A DNA stretch of 64,000 bases. Origin: Orientallactaga sibirica (taxonomy: Eukaryota > Chordata > Mammalia > Rodentia > Dipodidae). Within the stretch, counting starts at the first letter, position 1, and the number at the start of each line of letters is the position of its first letter. This document shows positions 12,205 to 22,762 of this stretch, piece after piece. The stretch covers positions 1,824,501 through 1,888,500 of the forward strand of contig JAEOAD010001413.1 of NCBI GenBank assembly GCA_036365145.1. The letters run 5' to 3'. The notes beneath the pieces were generated by a model. It saw only the letters and a program-made list of their open reading frames with translations, searched no databases and was not told where the DNA came from. The translations under genes were made by a program, and so were the position numbers.

Positions 12205-12342
12205 ATCTTGTGAGGCAGGCATGGTAGCTGATCCAACCCTCATTTTACTGAAGCATAAACTGAGGCTCAGAGAGGTTAAGGAACTTGAGCAGGACCACAC
12301 AGTGACCCAGCAGAAGAGGCAGCAATCAACTCGGGTCTCGCT
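12205..12342 (+). repeat. MIR SINE
   Basis: Carries the MIR core: cattttactgaagcataaa, ctgaggctcagagaggttaa, then gaacttgagcaggaccacac. This is an ancient mammalian element and the oldest datable repeat recognised in the window. Confidence 0.8.
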
Positions 12343-12399
12343 ACCTCTTTCTCTTCCCCTTTTTTTTTTAAAAAAAAACTTTTTATTTTACATTATTTT

Positions 12400-12667
12400 T
12401 TTTGGAGAGAGACACAGAGAGACAGAGAGAGAGAAAAGAGAGAGAGAGAGAGGAAGACAGAGATGGGGCACGCCAGCAGTCTCTCAGCTGCTGTGAACGA
12501 AATCCAGATGTGTGCGCCCCCTTGTGGTCAAGTGCAGCATTGCGCCCTTGCGTCACTTTGCATCTGGCTAAACGTGGGACCTGGAGATTGGAACCGCTGG
12601 AGATTGGAACCAGCGTTCTTAGGCTTAGGAGGCAGGCGCCTTAACCCCTAAGCCATCTCTCCAGCCC
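12400..12667 (-). repeat. Long DIP SINE with duplicated B-box and CTCF-like core
   Basis: Full-length minus-strand copy flanked by ctcttcccctttt direct repeats. CCACAAGGGGGCGC lies at 12,514-12,527 (minus), and the B-box segment appears twice at about 12,582-12,612. Confidence 0.85.
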
Positions 12668-14214
12668 TCTTCCCCTTTTTAACCTAAAAACTATGAAGGT
12701 GGTTTTCTATATCCTCATCTCCCAGCCCAAACAGCCTTCATCTGCTTCCAGTCTTTGACAACCTGGACAGTCCCGATGAGGAAAATAAGAACTGATCAAG
12801 TTAATTGTCCCAATGTGGGATTGGGCTGTTTCTTTGTTTCCCTTAGAGTCCCAGGTCACAGCTCTCTCTCTCTCATGCACGCACTAGATTTTTAACTCAG
12901 GTCCTCACTGTTGGATTTCAGACAAGTGCTCTACAGCTGAATCACACCCCAGCCTTTTTTTTTGTTTGTTTGTTTGTTTTTGAGAGTCTCATTAAGTTGC
13001 CTAGGCCAGCCTTGAACTTGGGATCCTACTACCTCAGCAACTCAAAGCAGCTGGGATAGGAGGCCAGCATCGCCAGGCCCGGCTTCATTTCTGAAGGTCT
13101 CTATGCCTGAACTTGACCACTTGGCAGGGCTACTTAGTTAGAACCCTTTTCAAGTCCTGGACTCCAACTTCCTCTGCCTCTCCGAAGAGCTGCTGTTACA
13201 ACGGAATCAATCGCACACAGGCCCCTACAGTCATAATAATCTCTAGTCCGTTCTCCATTAACTAGCACAGAAACGGGATAGCTCTTAGCTCTATTTTCCA
13301 TGAAGCCTGGCCTTAAGAGGCACAACAGTGCCCCCTACTGGACACTCCTCACCAACCAAGGTTTTTGTATGGTTTGGTTGGCTCAGTCTAAGGCAGGCAC
13401 ATAAGAGTTGGAGAGTACTTGGAGTCAGATTACTATGTGATCCCTCTTTACACCTTAATTCACTTCACAGATGTTTCCCGAGCCCCTGAGAGGAGCTGTC
13501 ACGTGCAAGCTCTGTACACAGAGACGTAACAAAGGCATCACTGGGCTCTTCATACAACTCACCCTGTAACAGTTAATTCTGTAGACCCATCCTTTTGGTC
13601 TGAGTTGACTGGGCAACTCTGACAAGACCTCCCTGTATGCTGGGTACCCCACAACCATCTTATCATCCGGCCTCAAACACGCAATCCTCCTGCCTCACCC
13701 CAAGGGCTGAGCTCACAGACATGTGTTCCCAGGCACAGCCCAGTAGTTTTTCTTGACTACTAATGATAGAAGAACACTATTTAGATGTCTACCCAGGCAT
13801 ACGTTACGATATTAACTGAAAGAGAAATATGCACAGATGAATAACAGCATAAAACAACTCAAAAGGAACCTCCCCAAGTCACTATTTACAGATTAGGAAT
13901 CTATTTCATCTCGGTAAATATTCAGACATATTTCTTGTTAATAACACCATGTGATCGTAATTCCACATTCCCCACATTTTTTTCCATATGATTGTATCAT
14001 GTACTATTTCCTCCATGTAGCCTTCTCAGCCATCATGTCTACAAGCAGTAGTTCATTGTCCTACAGACCGCAGTTGACTAAGCCACCCCCCCCCCATGCA
14101 CAGAGCAGTTTCCTGTGAGGGAGTGTCATCTGTAAGACAGCCATAAATGTTCCTCTGCAATTTTTAAAAATGAACTAATTTCCCAGAATATATTCCCCAA
14201 AATGACAGAACTTA
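12668..14214. other. Mostly single-copy DNA
   Basis: Apart from an ID-like fragment (12,895-12,955, minus) and an old B1 (12,960-13,085, minus), no repeat or coding exon was recognised. The CTCF-like motif at 13,328 lies here. Open frames at 13,134-13,325 and 13,455-13,676 (minus) show no recognisable similarity. Confidence 0.5.
13328..13341 (-). promoter_or_regulatory. CTCF-like motif in single-copy DNA
   Basis: The minus strand reads CCAGTAGGGGGCAC, a full match to the degenerate core CCASYAGRKGGCRS. It lies outside any SINE, about 4.5 kb beyond the TRIM56 stop. Occupancy is unknown. Confidence 0.55.
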
Positions 14215-16276
14215 TTATTTTTTTTTTCATTGCTAGGAACGGAACCCAGGGCCTCTTGTATTTTAGACAAATGCTCTACTGATGCAGAACCCCACTCCCA
14301 GCCCCTCTGTGGAGAGGATTCTACGCAGGTGCTCCACCACTGAGCTTCATGTAATATCTCTTAAAAATTTTTCGTCAGGTCGGGCGTGGTGGCGCACGCC
14401 TTTCATCCCAGCACTCGGGATGCAGAGGTAGGAGGATCACCGTGAGTTCAAGGCCAGCCTGAGACTACAAAATGAATTCTAGGTCAGCCTGGGCTACAGC
14501 GAGACCCTACCTCAAAAAACAAAGAAAAAATTTTTTTTGCCAAGTATTGTCAAATGACTCTCTGGAAGGCATCATGTTAGAGTGCCTTTTTGACACATAC
14601 AAGTGGTTTTTATTTTTTATTTTATTTTATTTTTTCATTTTACTTGTCTTTGCCTGTATGTACTCCCCTGGGTACAACAGCAATTTTTGTCCTTTGTCCA
14701 AATAGGACTTTGTCACAGTGTAAATGGTGATTTAGCATCTTCTTATCTAATCAAATTTCAGTGTGGTTTCATTATCTTACCGGTTTTCTTCTTCTTTCTC
14801 TTTCATTATCTTTTGTTGTGCATATATTTTTATCTTTATTTATTTTCTCGGTTTGATTATCTACGACAGGGTCTCGGAACGTAGCCCAGGCTGACCTTGA
14901 ACTTGTGATCTGCGTCCACAGAACAGTGCTACCACATCCGGCTATGTTCATTTTTATGTAATGGAAGTTATCCATTTGGATATTGGTGATTGCCCTATTG
15001 GTTCCATAAACAAGAAACGTCTTCCCTAGGAAAAAAAAAAAATTTCCTTTCCCTACACCTTATGCCATCCCTCTGGAGGCATCCCAAATCCCCCTGGTTC
15101 CCACGGACGCGTGGTCATCTGTGGTCCATCCCTACATTAAGACCCTCTCCCACACATCATCTCGAGACAGCCCCTGGCTCCACATGTGCCCACCCCCCAC
15201 AGCCTTGGTTCCAAAGGACAACTCTTGAGGGAGACTCAGGAGAATGGTGGCTTCTTCTGGGCACTTTCTGTTAAGGACAGGAGCCAAAAGAGGGAAACCA
15301 CCTTGGCAGGAATAGAACTCACGTCTGATCCAGTCTTCACCCGCAACAGCTGCAGCGGCCCCTGCTGCCTCCAGTCTAGCGCATCTAGGTGGGCTAACCT
15401 CTGGGTGAGAGGACTGGAACCCTCCTTTGACCTTCCTATCTCCCTCCAGCTGAGGCTCTCTGCTGGCTTCTCAAGCTCTCCCCTGGCTTGGCACCCTAAG
15501 CTTACACTGGTCTCCTGGGGTCAGTCGTTTTCCCCCTGTGGCAGTACTTGCGGAAAGACCAGTTCCTTCACCTTAGTTCAGCCTAAGACTAGCAATTGAA
15601 AACAGGAAGTGTGAAACAACTCCAGGAAATCTACACAAAACATACCAGAAGAGGTGGAGATTTTGTATCTTACATAGACGTTCCTTCAGCTTGGCTTGGA
15701 GATGGAGGCAACATAATTCCCCCTTCTCTGATACTGAGAACTCGGACCCTCGCTCTACTTGTTTACTTATGAATATTATTAATTTTGAGACAGGGTCTCG
15801 CTATGTAACCCAGGCTAGACTCAAACTTGTGATCCTCCTGCCTCAGCCTCCCAAGTGCAAGGATTACATGTGTGCTACAACACCTGGCTTTAATTTCACA
15901 TCTATGACGTCTGCTCATACCTGCACGGGGGGGGGGTCCCGGGGAGTCTCTGAAGGGGTCGCTCCCTCCCTCCGGATGGTGACTGCCAGAACATGTCAAT
16001 ATCATTGCCATTGAGAGATCGTCAGCATCTTCTGACCCCACGCTCTCTAGTGTAAGAGCGGCCAGTTCCCGGCTCCCTTCCACCCCGCGCACCCACGTCC
16101 AGTCTACCCTTGGTTTTCCTTGGCCTAGAGAACAGCATGTGCCCACTTCCCCAGGATTTTGTCTCTGCGACTCTATCAGGAGTTTAGATGGAGGGTGGGG
16201 AGGAGGATACTGGGAACTGGACTGAGGACTTTGCCCTTGTTCTACCTCAACATCATGCCCCAGCCCCTCACGGGTC
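14215..16276. other. ID-like and B1 SINEs, then mostly single-copy DNA
   Basis: ID-like fragments (minus) at 14,215-14,350; B1 plus at 14,378-14,520; a degraded B1 minus at 14,865-14,943; and B1 minus at 15,784-15,893. The stretches 14,945-15,780 and 15,900-16,276 hold no repeat or exon I can identify. The longer frames there (such as 15,186-15,599, plus) lack recognisable similarity. Confidence 0.5.
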
Positions 16277-16520
16277 CCTTCCTCCCTCCCTCCCTCCCTC
16301 CCTCCCTTCCCTTCCCTCCCTCCCTCCCTTCCTTCCTTCCTTCCTTCCTTCCTTCCTTCTCTCTTCCCTTCCTCCCTTCCTTCTTTCTTTTTTCTTGGTT
16401 TTTCAAGGTTGGGTCTCACTCTAGCCCAGGCTGACCTGGAACTCACTAAGTAGTCTCAGGGTGGCCTTGAACTCACAGCAATCCTCTTACCTCTGCCTCC
16501 TGAGTGCTGGGATTAAAGGC
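16277..16520. repeat. Pyrimidine microsatellite and B1
   Basis: (CCCT)n/(CCTT)n at 16,277-16,392 abuts a minus-strand B1 at 16,393-16,520. The overlapping 227-codon minus-strand frame encodes mostly repeated Gly/Arg/Glu/Lys from this repeat and is not a gene. Confidence 0.85.
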
Positions 16521-17180
16521 TGTTCTCAATGGTGCATTCTAAGCAAGAGCTCTACCACTGAGCCACACCTCTAGCCCCTCACTGGGGGATTCTAGGCAGG
16601 AGCTCTACCACTGAGCCATGCCCCCAGCCCCTCACTGGGGGATTCTAGGCAGGAGCTCTACCACTGAGCCACGCCCCAGCCCCTCACTGGGGGATTCTAG
16701 GCAGGTGCTCTACCACTGAGCCACACCCTCAGCCCCTCACTGGGGGATTCTAGGCAGGAGCTCTACCACTGAGCCACACCCCAGCCCCTCACTGGGGGAT
16801 TCTAGGCAGGAGCTCTACCACTGAGCCACGCCCCAGCCCCTCACTGGGGGATTCTAGGCAGGAGCTCTACCACTGAGCCATGCCCCCAGCCCCTCACTGG
16901 GGGATTCTAGGCAGGGGCTCTACCACTGAGCCACTCCCTCAGCCCCTCACTGGGGGATTCTAGGCAGGAGCTCTACCACTGAGCCACTCCAGCTCACTGG
17001 GGGATTCCCCAGGTGCTCTACCACTGAGCCACTCCCCAGCCCCTCACTGGGGGATTCTAGGCAGGAGCTCTACCACTGAGCCACACCCCCAGCCCCTCAC
17101 AGGTGGATTCTAGATAAGAGCTCTACTACTGAGCCACTGGGAGAATTCTAGAAAAGCACTTTGGTTGAGCCACACCCTCC
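16521..17180. repeat. Minisatellite of about 54-bp units derived from an ID SINE
   Basis: Twelve recognisable units plus a degraded thirteenth. Each carries ctctaccactgagcca and most carry cactgggggattctaggc. On the minus strand a unit reads ggctcagtggtagagctcc, the 5' part of a tRNA-Ala-derived ID SINE including the A-box. Units differ by a few bases and one carries a short deletion near 16,990. Confidence 0.9.
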
Positions 17181-17184
17181 CAGC

Positions 17185-17560
17185 CCAGGAATGTTTGTGT
17201 GTGTTGTACGTGTGTTTATGCAGTGTATGCACATATGTGTAGATGTGTGCACACGGATGCACATGTGCAGAGGCCAGAGGACGGCTGCTGTCCTCTATCT
17301 TTCTTCTGCCATATTTCCCCGAGACAGAGTCTCTCACCCAACCCCGAGCTTGTCATTTCTCAGTTAGAATGGCTGACCAGCAAGCCTCAGGGATTCACTT
17401 ATCTCTGTCCCCCGCTCAGGGCTGGGGGACCCTGGCATGCACGGGCATACTCAGCTTTTTATGTGATTTCTGGGCATCAAACCTAGGTTCTCATGCTTGT
17501 GCAGCTTGCGAGTCTTTGTTCCCACTGAGCCAATCTTCCTGGTTCCTCCCAGGAATGGTT
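17185..17560 (-). repeat. B4-type composite SINE
   Basis: Minus-strand element: a TG-rich tail, cagaggccagagga, gagacagagtctctcac, and an ID-like end (cactgagccaatctt). It lies within the putative TRIM56 3' UTR. Confidence 0.65.
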
Positions 17561-17852
17561 TTGAGGAATGTTAATTAAGGCACCTTTCTACGTCTGACAC
17601 CTAAACCATACAGCAGCAGTCGCACCTGAGGGAATCACTCACAAAAAAAGCAAGAGGCTTTGGTCGTTTCTAGCACGGCTCCGTCTGCTTCTCAGAGTTA
17701 CGGTTGACACCGCCATCCTTGGTCCCTATCCCGAAATATTAGAAGTGGGGTTAGCACTTTGCCCATTCGGAGGAAAATGCCCTTAGTCACCTCATCCCCC
17801 CTAATGGCTTTGCTTCCCTTCTGCCCTCCCCTTCCCCTACCCTCTAACCCCT

Positions 17853-20123
17853 CTAAGTCTCAGGAGAACGGACCCGAAAAACATGAATGGTCCCGTTGCT
17901 AAGAGACACCACCAGGTACCTGCCATCCACCATGGTGGTCACCCGGGGTTTTTCCAGGCCATGGTAGGCTGTCAGAAAGTCACCAAGAAGGGACCCATTG
18001 GGGTCCAGGATCACCACCTTGTTGACCTCTCGAAGGGTCAGGAAGATGTAGCCCATCTTATCCACAGACAAAGAGCCGGGCTGGCAGCCATGCAAACCTG
18101 GCCCCTTGTATTCCCCAATCACCTGGCCCAACCCGTCACAGATGACCAGAGCGTTTTGTTGCCAATCTGACCCCACAAAATTGCCCTGGGGACTGATGGT
18201 CAGGAACACTATGGCCCGCTGGCCCCGGCTGGCCTTGCCTCCAGGGATGAACCTGGTGGCTAGGCTGCCGTCCTTCTTGTATACCTCCACGTGGCCTGCC
18301 ACGCTGACGGCCACACGGTCTCCGCTTGGCATCGCAGCTACAGCGTGGCTGGACTGGGTGAGACTCAGGGCCCGGCGCCACTGCACCTCGCCTTCACGGT
18401 TTATCAGATAGAGTCGGGCATTGGCTGAGAAAGCCACCGCATCTTGCAGAGCGGCCACACTGCATGGGGCACAGCCTTCGGGCACTGGCACGGCCCCCTT
18501 GTAGTCGCCGTTGAGGGAAAAGCGTTTCAGGGCCTTGTTCTGCTCATCGGCTACCAGGATCTCCCTGGGGCCAAAAGGACAGAGGCCAGTGATCCGGGGG
18601 GACCACCTGTCCCCAGGCATCCGAATGGGAAAGCTCCAGGAGAAGACGGGCCTGGGGAGGAGGCCGGAACCTTCGAGATTTGGCCTCAGGATGGGACTAG
18701 GCTCACGAGAAATGGACTTGCACCTGCCTTTGAACTTTTTCTTCTTGTTGGATCTGCTTCCCCTTTCCGTCTGAGTGTCTCCATCTTCTTGGGGTGTCTG
18801 GGCTCTGCTCCCATTTGGGGTATGGACTTCAGCTTCTTGGGGTGTCTGGGTTTTGTTTTCTTTGGACATTGAGGTTCCGTCCTTACATAGGGGCTGGACT
18901 CCACTTAGCCTCTCTGTCTTGGCTCTGTCCTCTCCATGGCTTTGGGCTTCTTCTCTTCCTTGAATACTGGCTTTATGCGTCCCACTGTCTGTCTGGGGTG
19001 GCTGCTCTTCAAAGGAGAGCCGAAGGAGGCGGCAGTTCTTGTCCAGGAGGGCAGGCTGGAGCTCCAGCCGGGGGAACAAGCAGGGGGCCGAGGCGGGTGT
19101 CCAGGGGCACCCTTGTAGTTGTTGGAGCCTCTTGGTAATCGCTCCCTCCAGCGAGAGGATCTCAGCCTCCAGACCTAGGCTGAGCACGCGCCGGGCGAAG
19201 GCGGCTGCCGCCTTGGCCACCTGCTCCTGGCTCTCGATCTTGGCCAGCCTCTCCCGGGTAGCTTCCTCAGCAGCTTCCACGTGGGCCCGGAGCTGGCCCA
19301 GCACTTCTTGCTTCTGGGCCAGGAGGGTCCTCAGTATGGCCTCAGCTGCCTCCTCCACCTGCGACCCCACCTTCGCTGCCTGCTCTCGCAACTGGCCCAG
19401 AGCTTCCTTTTCCACCATCCGGACAGCCTCAAGTTCCACCAGGTTGCTGTCCACACCTGCCAAGAGCTCTTCAAGGCCGGGCTTCCGGGCACGGACTGCT
19501 TCAGCCAAGGGCAGGCAGGGGTGGTCCAGGTGGGGACCCAGGCGACACTCTCTACACAGGAGCTGGGAGCAGGGTTGGCAGAGGAAACGGAGAGCTTCGC
19601 CTGAGTGCTGGGGACATTGAGCTGCCTGGCGTTCCCGGGCCTCTTCGTCATACCAGCCGGCTCTGTAACCCACCAAATCTACTACTCGGTGGGTGTGGGT
19701 CTGACGTGAGCAGCGATGCCCATCAGCACAGGCCTGGCACAAGTCGTCAGCACAATCCAAGCACCGAGCTGTGGCAGGTCCCCCAGCGCTGCTGTTGCCA
19801 CCCACCAGGGGACACAGGGTGCAGGCTGGCTTTCCCGCATGCAAGTCTCCACCACCCCGGGCCTTCACAAGGTCCAGGAGTCCATTGACAAAAAAGTTGG
19901 TCTTGAAGGAGGCTACACCTCCAGGAGGTATGGGGACGATCTCTCGGCATTCAGGACAGCGGACCTGGCCATCGTCGGCCAGCTGGGACAGACAATCCTG
20001 ACAGTAGGTATGCAGACACGGCAGGGTCTTAGGCGCGCACAGCTGTTCCAGGCAGATTTTACAGGCTAGGAAGTCACTGCTCAAGGTCTCCAGCAGGGAT
20101 GGTGAGGAGCCTTTGGAAACCAT
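17853..20123 (-). CDS. TRIM56: TRIM56, E3 ubiquitin ligase of innate antiviral signalling (complete)
   Basis: An uninterrupted 756-codon reading frame; human TRIM56 has 755 residues and, as here, one coding exon. The N-terminus holds a C3HC4 RING with C21, C24, C36, H38, C41, C44, C56 and C59. B-box-type zinc motifs follow (roughly residues 98-150 and 169-206), then an Ala/Glu-rich coiled coil (about 210-340). A charged low-complexity linker contains repeated QTPQE motifs and a basic KKKKFKGR patch near residue 465. A C-terminal NHL-like beta-propeller region starts near residue 510. Recognition is by family knowledge: TRIM56 is a cytoplasmic E3 ligase reported to act in STING, TLR3 and cGAS signalling and as an antiviral restriction factor. 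The start is fixed by homology and by a splice acceptor ending one base upstream of the ATG. All zinc ligands are intact and there is no frameshift, so I read it as functional. The nearest coding neighbour here is MUC17, upstream on the same strand. Confidence 0.97.
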   Translation of the reverse strand: MVSKGSSPSLLETLSSDFLACKICLEQLCAPKTLPCLHTYCQDCLSQLADDGQVRCPECREIVPIPPGGVASFKTNFFVNGLLDLVKARGGGDLHAGKPACTLCPLVGGNSSAGGPATARCLDCADDLCQACADGHRCSRQTHTHRVVDLVGYRAGWYDEEARERQAAQCPQHSGEALRFLCQPCSQLLCRECRLGPHLDHPCLPLAEAVRARKPGLEELLAGVDSNLVELEAVRMVEKEALGQLREQAAKVGSQVEEAAEAILRTLLAQKQEVLGQLRAHVEAAEEATRERLAKIESQEQVAKAAAAFARRVLSLGLEAEILSLEGAITKRLQQLQGCPWTPASAPCLFPRLELQPALLDKNCRLLRLSFEEQPPQTDSGTHKASIQGREEAQSHGEDRAKTERLSGVQPLCKDGTSMSKENKTQTPQEAEVHTPNGSRAQTPQEDGDTQTERGSRSNKKKKFKGRCKSISREPSPILRPNLEGSGLLPRPVFSWSFPIRMPGDRWSPRITGLCPFGPREILVADEQNKALKRFSLNGDYKGAVPVPEGCAPCSVAALQDAVAFSANARLYLINREGEVQWRRALSLTQSSHAVAAMPSGDRVAVSVAGHVEVYKKDGSLATRFIPGGKASRGQRAIVFLTISPQGNFVGSDWQQNALVICDGLGQVIGEYKGPGLHGCQPGSLSVDKMGYIFLTLREVNKVVILDPNGSLLGDFLTAYHGLEKPRVTTMVDGRYLVVSLSNGTIHVFRVRSPET

Positions 20124-20202
20124 GCTGCGAGGGGAGGGGCAGGGTCAGAGGTGTCAGATTCCCCACCGCCCCCCCTCCAATCACCTGACTCCAGACACTC
20201 AC

Positions 20203-20290
20203 CCGAAAGGTTGGAAACTTCCCAGAGCTTCCTAAAAGCTAAAAGCGTTGGCTACTGGCTCTCCAGCTCGGAACGGAGGGTCTTCCTCCA
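20203..20290 (-). other. TRIM56: TRIM56 noncoding exon 2 (5' UTR), upper boundary uncertain
   Basis: On the minus strand a consensus donor (CGG|GTGAGTG) ends an exon at 20,203. A pyrimidine-rich acceptor (CCCTCCCCTCGCAG) ends at 20,125, so the intron 20,125-20,202 is only 78 nt and the coding exon begins one base before the ATG. The exon's own acceptor is not obvious; a weak candidate lies near 20,300. This is a prediction from splice-site shape and the usual noncoding-exon layout of TRIM56. Confidence 0.6.
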
Positions 20291-20374
20291 CTTGTTCTTC
20301 TTTAAGGACATTCAGCAAATGTAAGCATGTGAAAGCTGCTGGTGGTGTTGGTCCTGTGACAAAGAAGACCAGAG

Positions 20375-20850
20375 AGGGCTGGAGAGATGGCTTAGCAGTT
20401 AAGGAGCATGCCTGTGAAGCCTAAGGATCCTGGTTCGATTCTCCAGGTCTCACATAAGGCAGATGCACATGGTGGCAGATGCCTCTGGAGTTTGTTTGCA
20501 GTGGCTAGAGGCCCTGGCATGCCCATTCTCACTCTTTCTCTCTCTTTCTCTTCCTCTCTCTGCCTCTGATAAATAAATAAATTAAATTAAATCTTTTTTT
20601 TTTTTTTTGAGAGAGAGACAGAGACAGAGAGAGAGAGAGAGAGGAAGAGGCAGAGAGAGAGAATGGGTGCGCCAGGGCCATTTCAGCCGCTGTGATCCAA
20701 CTCCAGATGCGTGCACCCTCTTGTGGGCAAGTGCGGCATTGCATGCTTGTGTCACTTGCGTCTGGCTAAATGTGGGACCTGGAGAATCAAACGGTCGTTC
20801 TTAGGCTTGGCAGGCAGGAACCTTAACCACTAAGCCATCTCTCCAGCCCA
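20375..20850. repeat. Inverted pair of DIP SINEs in the TRIM56 5' UTR intron
   Basis: A plus-strand DIP (20,375-20,583) and a minus-strand long DIP (20,600-20,850) stand tail to tail with about 20 bases between them. If transcribed they could fold into a hairpin. Confidence 0.8.
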
Positions 20851-22724
20851 AGTAAAATTAAAAAAAAAAAAAAAGTGTTTGTAGTGCCACATGCCTTTAA
20901 TCCCAGCACTTGGGAGGCAGAGGTAGGAGGATTGCCATGAGTTTGAGGCCACCCTGAGACTACATAGTGAATTCCAGGTCAGCCTGGCCTAGAGTGAGAC
21001 CCTACCTTGCAAAACCAAAAACAAAAAGAAGAAGAAGAAAACCAGAGAAACCCCAGGGGCCTTAGAGTAATCCCGTGATCACCAGATTAGGTAACAGGAA
21101 TTCCTGTGAATAAGATACTGGGATCGCTTGTAGTTGTTGTTGCTGTTTTGAGGTAGGGTCTCACTGTCCTCTCAGGGTGGCCTTGAACTCATGGCGATCC
21201 CCCTACCTCTGCCTCCTGAGTGCCAGGATTAAAGGAGTGCGCTACCATGCCTGGCCGTGCTGCTGCTTTTTATGTGGTGCTGAGGACTGAACCGAACCCA
21301 AGGGCTTTCTGCATTGGTAAGAAAATATGCCTTTAAACCCAGCACTCGGGAGGCAGAGGTAGGAGGTGGAGAGATGGCTTAGTGGTTAAGGCTCTTGCCT
21401 GCAAAACCTAAGGACCCATGTTCAACTCCCCAGATCCCACGTAAACTAGATGCACAAGGTGGCACATGTGCAAGGCAGCGCATGCCCACAAGGTGGTGCA
21501 TGCATCTGAGTTTGATTCTAATGGTTGGAGGCCCTGGTGTGCCCATTTTCTTGCTCTCTCTCTCTGTCATAACTAAATAAAAATGTTAAGAATGCACTCT
21601 CCCAAATAAGTTACATCGCCAGCCCTCAACGGTCTTTTTTTTTTCTTCAGGTTTTTCTTAATTAATTTATTTATTTGAGAGAGAGGGAGGGAGAGAAAGA
21701 GGCAGATACAGCAAATGGGCACACCAGGGCCTTCAGCTACTACAAACAAACTACAGACATATGAGCAACCTTGTGCATCTGGCTTATGTGGATCCTGAGG
21801 AATCGAACCTGGGTCCTTTGACTTCACAGGGAAGTGCCTTAACCCGTAAGCCATTCCTCCAGCCCTTTGTTCCAGTTTTTAATTTAATTTAATTTAATTT
21901 AATTTAATTTATTTATTTTGTTTCAGTCTAGCCCAGGCTGACCTGGAATTCACTATGTAGTCTCAGGGTGGCCTCGAACTCACAGTGATCTTCCTACCTC
22001 CGCCTCCCAAGTGCTGGGATTAAAGGCGTGTGCCACCACGCTTGGCTTTTTAAAATTTTATTATTTTTTTGTTTTTGTATTTGGTCTTCCAGTGTTTTTT
22101 TTAAATATTTTATTACTTATTTATTTATTTGAGAGAGAGAAATACAGAAATAGGCAGGCAGAGAGAGAAAGAATGGGCACGCCAGGGCCTCCAGCCACTG
22201 CAAACAAACTCCAGATGCGTGAGCCCCCTTGTGCATCTGGCTTATGTGGGTCTTGGAGAATCGAGCTTTGAACCGCGGTCCTTAGGCTTCACAGGCAAGT
22301 GTTTAACCACTAAGCCATCTCTCCAGCCCTCTTCCAGTGTTTTTGAGGAAGAATCTTACTCTATCCCAGGCTGACCTGGAATTCACTTTGTAGCCCAGCC
22401 TGGCTTTGAACTCACAGTCATCCTCCTCCCCAGTGCTGAAATTACAGACATGTACTGCCACACCTGCTTTATTTATTTATTCTTGAAAATTTTTAGTTAT
22501 TTATTTGCCAGCAGAGAGAGAGAGAGGAGAGAGAGAAGAGAAAGAGAAAGAAAGGGAGAAAGTATGGGCATACCAAGACTTCTTGCTACTGCAAACAAAG
22601 TCCAGATGCATTCATTTTTTGTGTCTGGCATTAAGTGGTTTAAGTGGGTACTGGGGAATTAAGCCCAGGCTGGCAGGCTTTGCAAACAAGCGCCTTTAAC
22701 TGCTGAGCCATCTCTCCAGACCTG

Positions 22725-22762
<38 letters not shown>

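Larger units (their letters stand above)
10285..17852 (-). other. TRIM56: Downstream region of TRIM56, possible long 3' UTR
   Basis: No AATAAA lies within the first few hundred bases after the TRIM56 stop. The first strong minus-strand signal in single-copy context is at 10,307-10,312. Human TRIM56 is thought to have a multi-kilobase 3' UTR, so the whole stretch, including SINEs and the minisatellite, may be transcribed as 3' UTR. Nearer A-rich AATAAA matches around 14.6-14.84 kb are alternatives. This is inference; the boundary is unproven. Confidence 0.35.

Noticed and set aside
15763..16446. 227-codon minus-strand frame
   Set aside because: Most of it translates a pyrimidine microsatellite and B1 SINE sequence; the rest has no recognised similarity.
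16521..17180. Regularly spaced repeats resembling a CRISPR array
   Set aside because: Units are directly tandem without unique spacers and derive from an ID SINE in a mammalian genome.
1..17852. Search for SERPINE1 exons, expected on this side of TRIM56
   Set aside because: No serpin-like coding segment was found; the gene is probably beyond the left edge.
18444..19620. Several plus-strand frames of 100-190 codons
   Set aside because: They are antisense shadows of the GC-rich TRIM56 coding exon.
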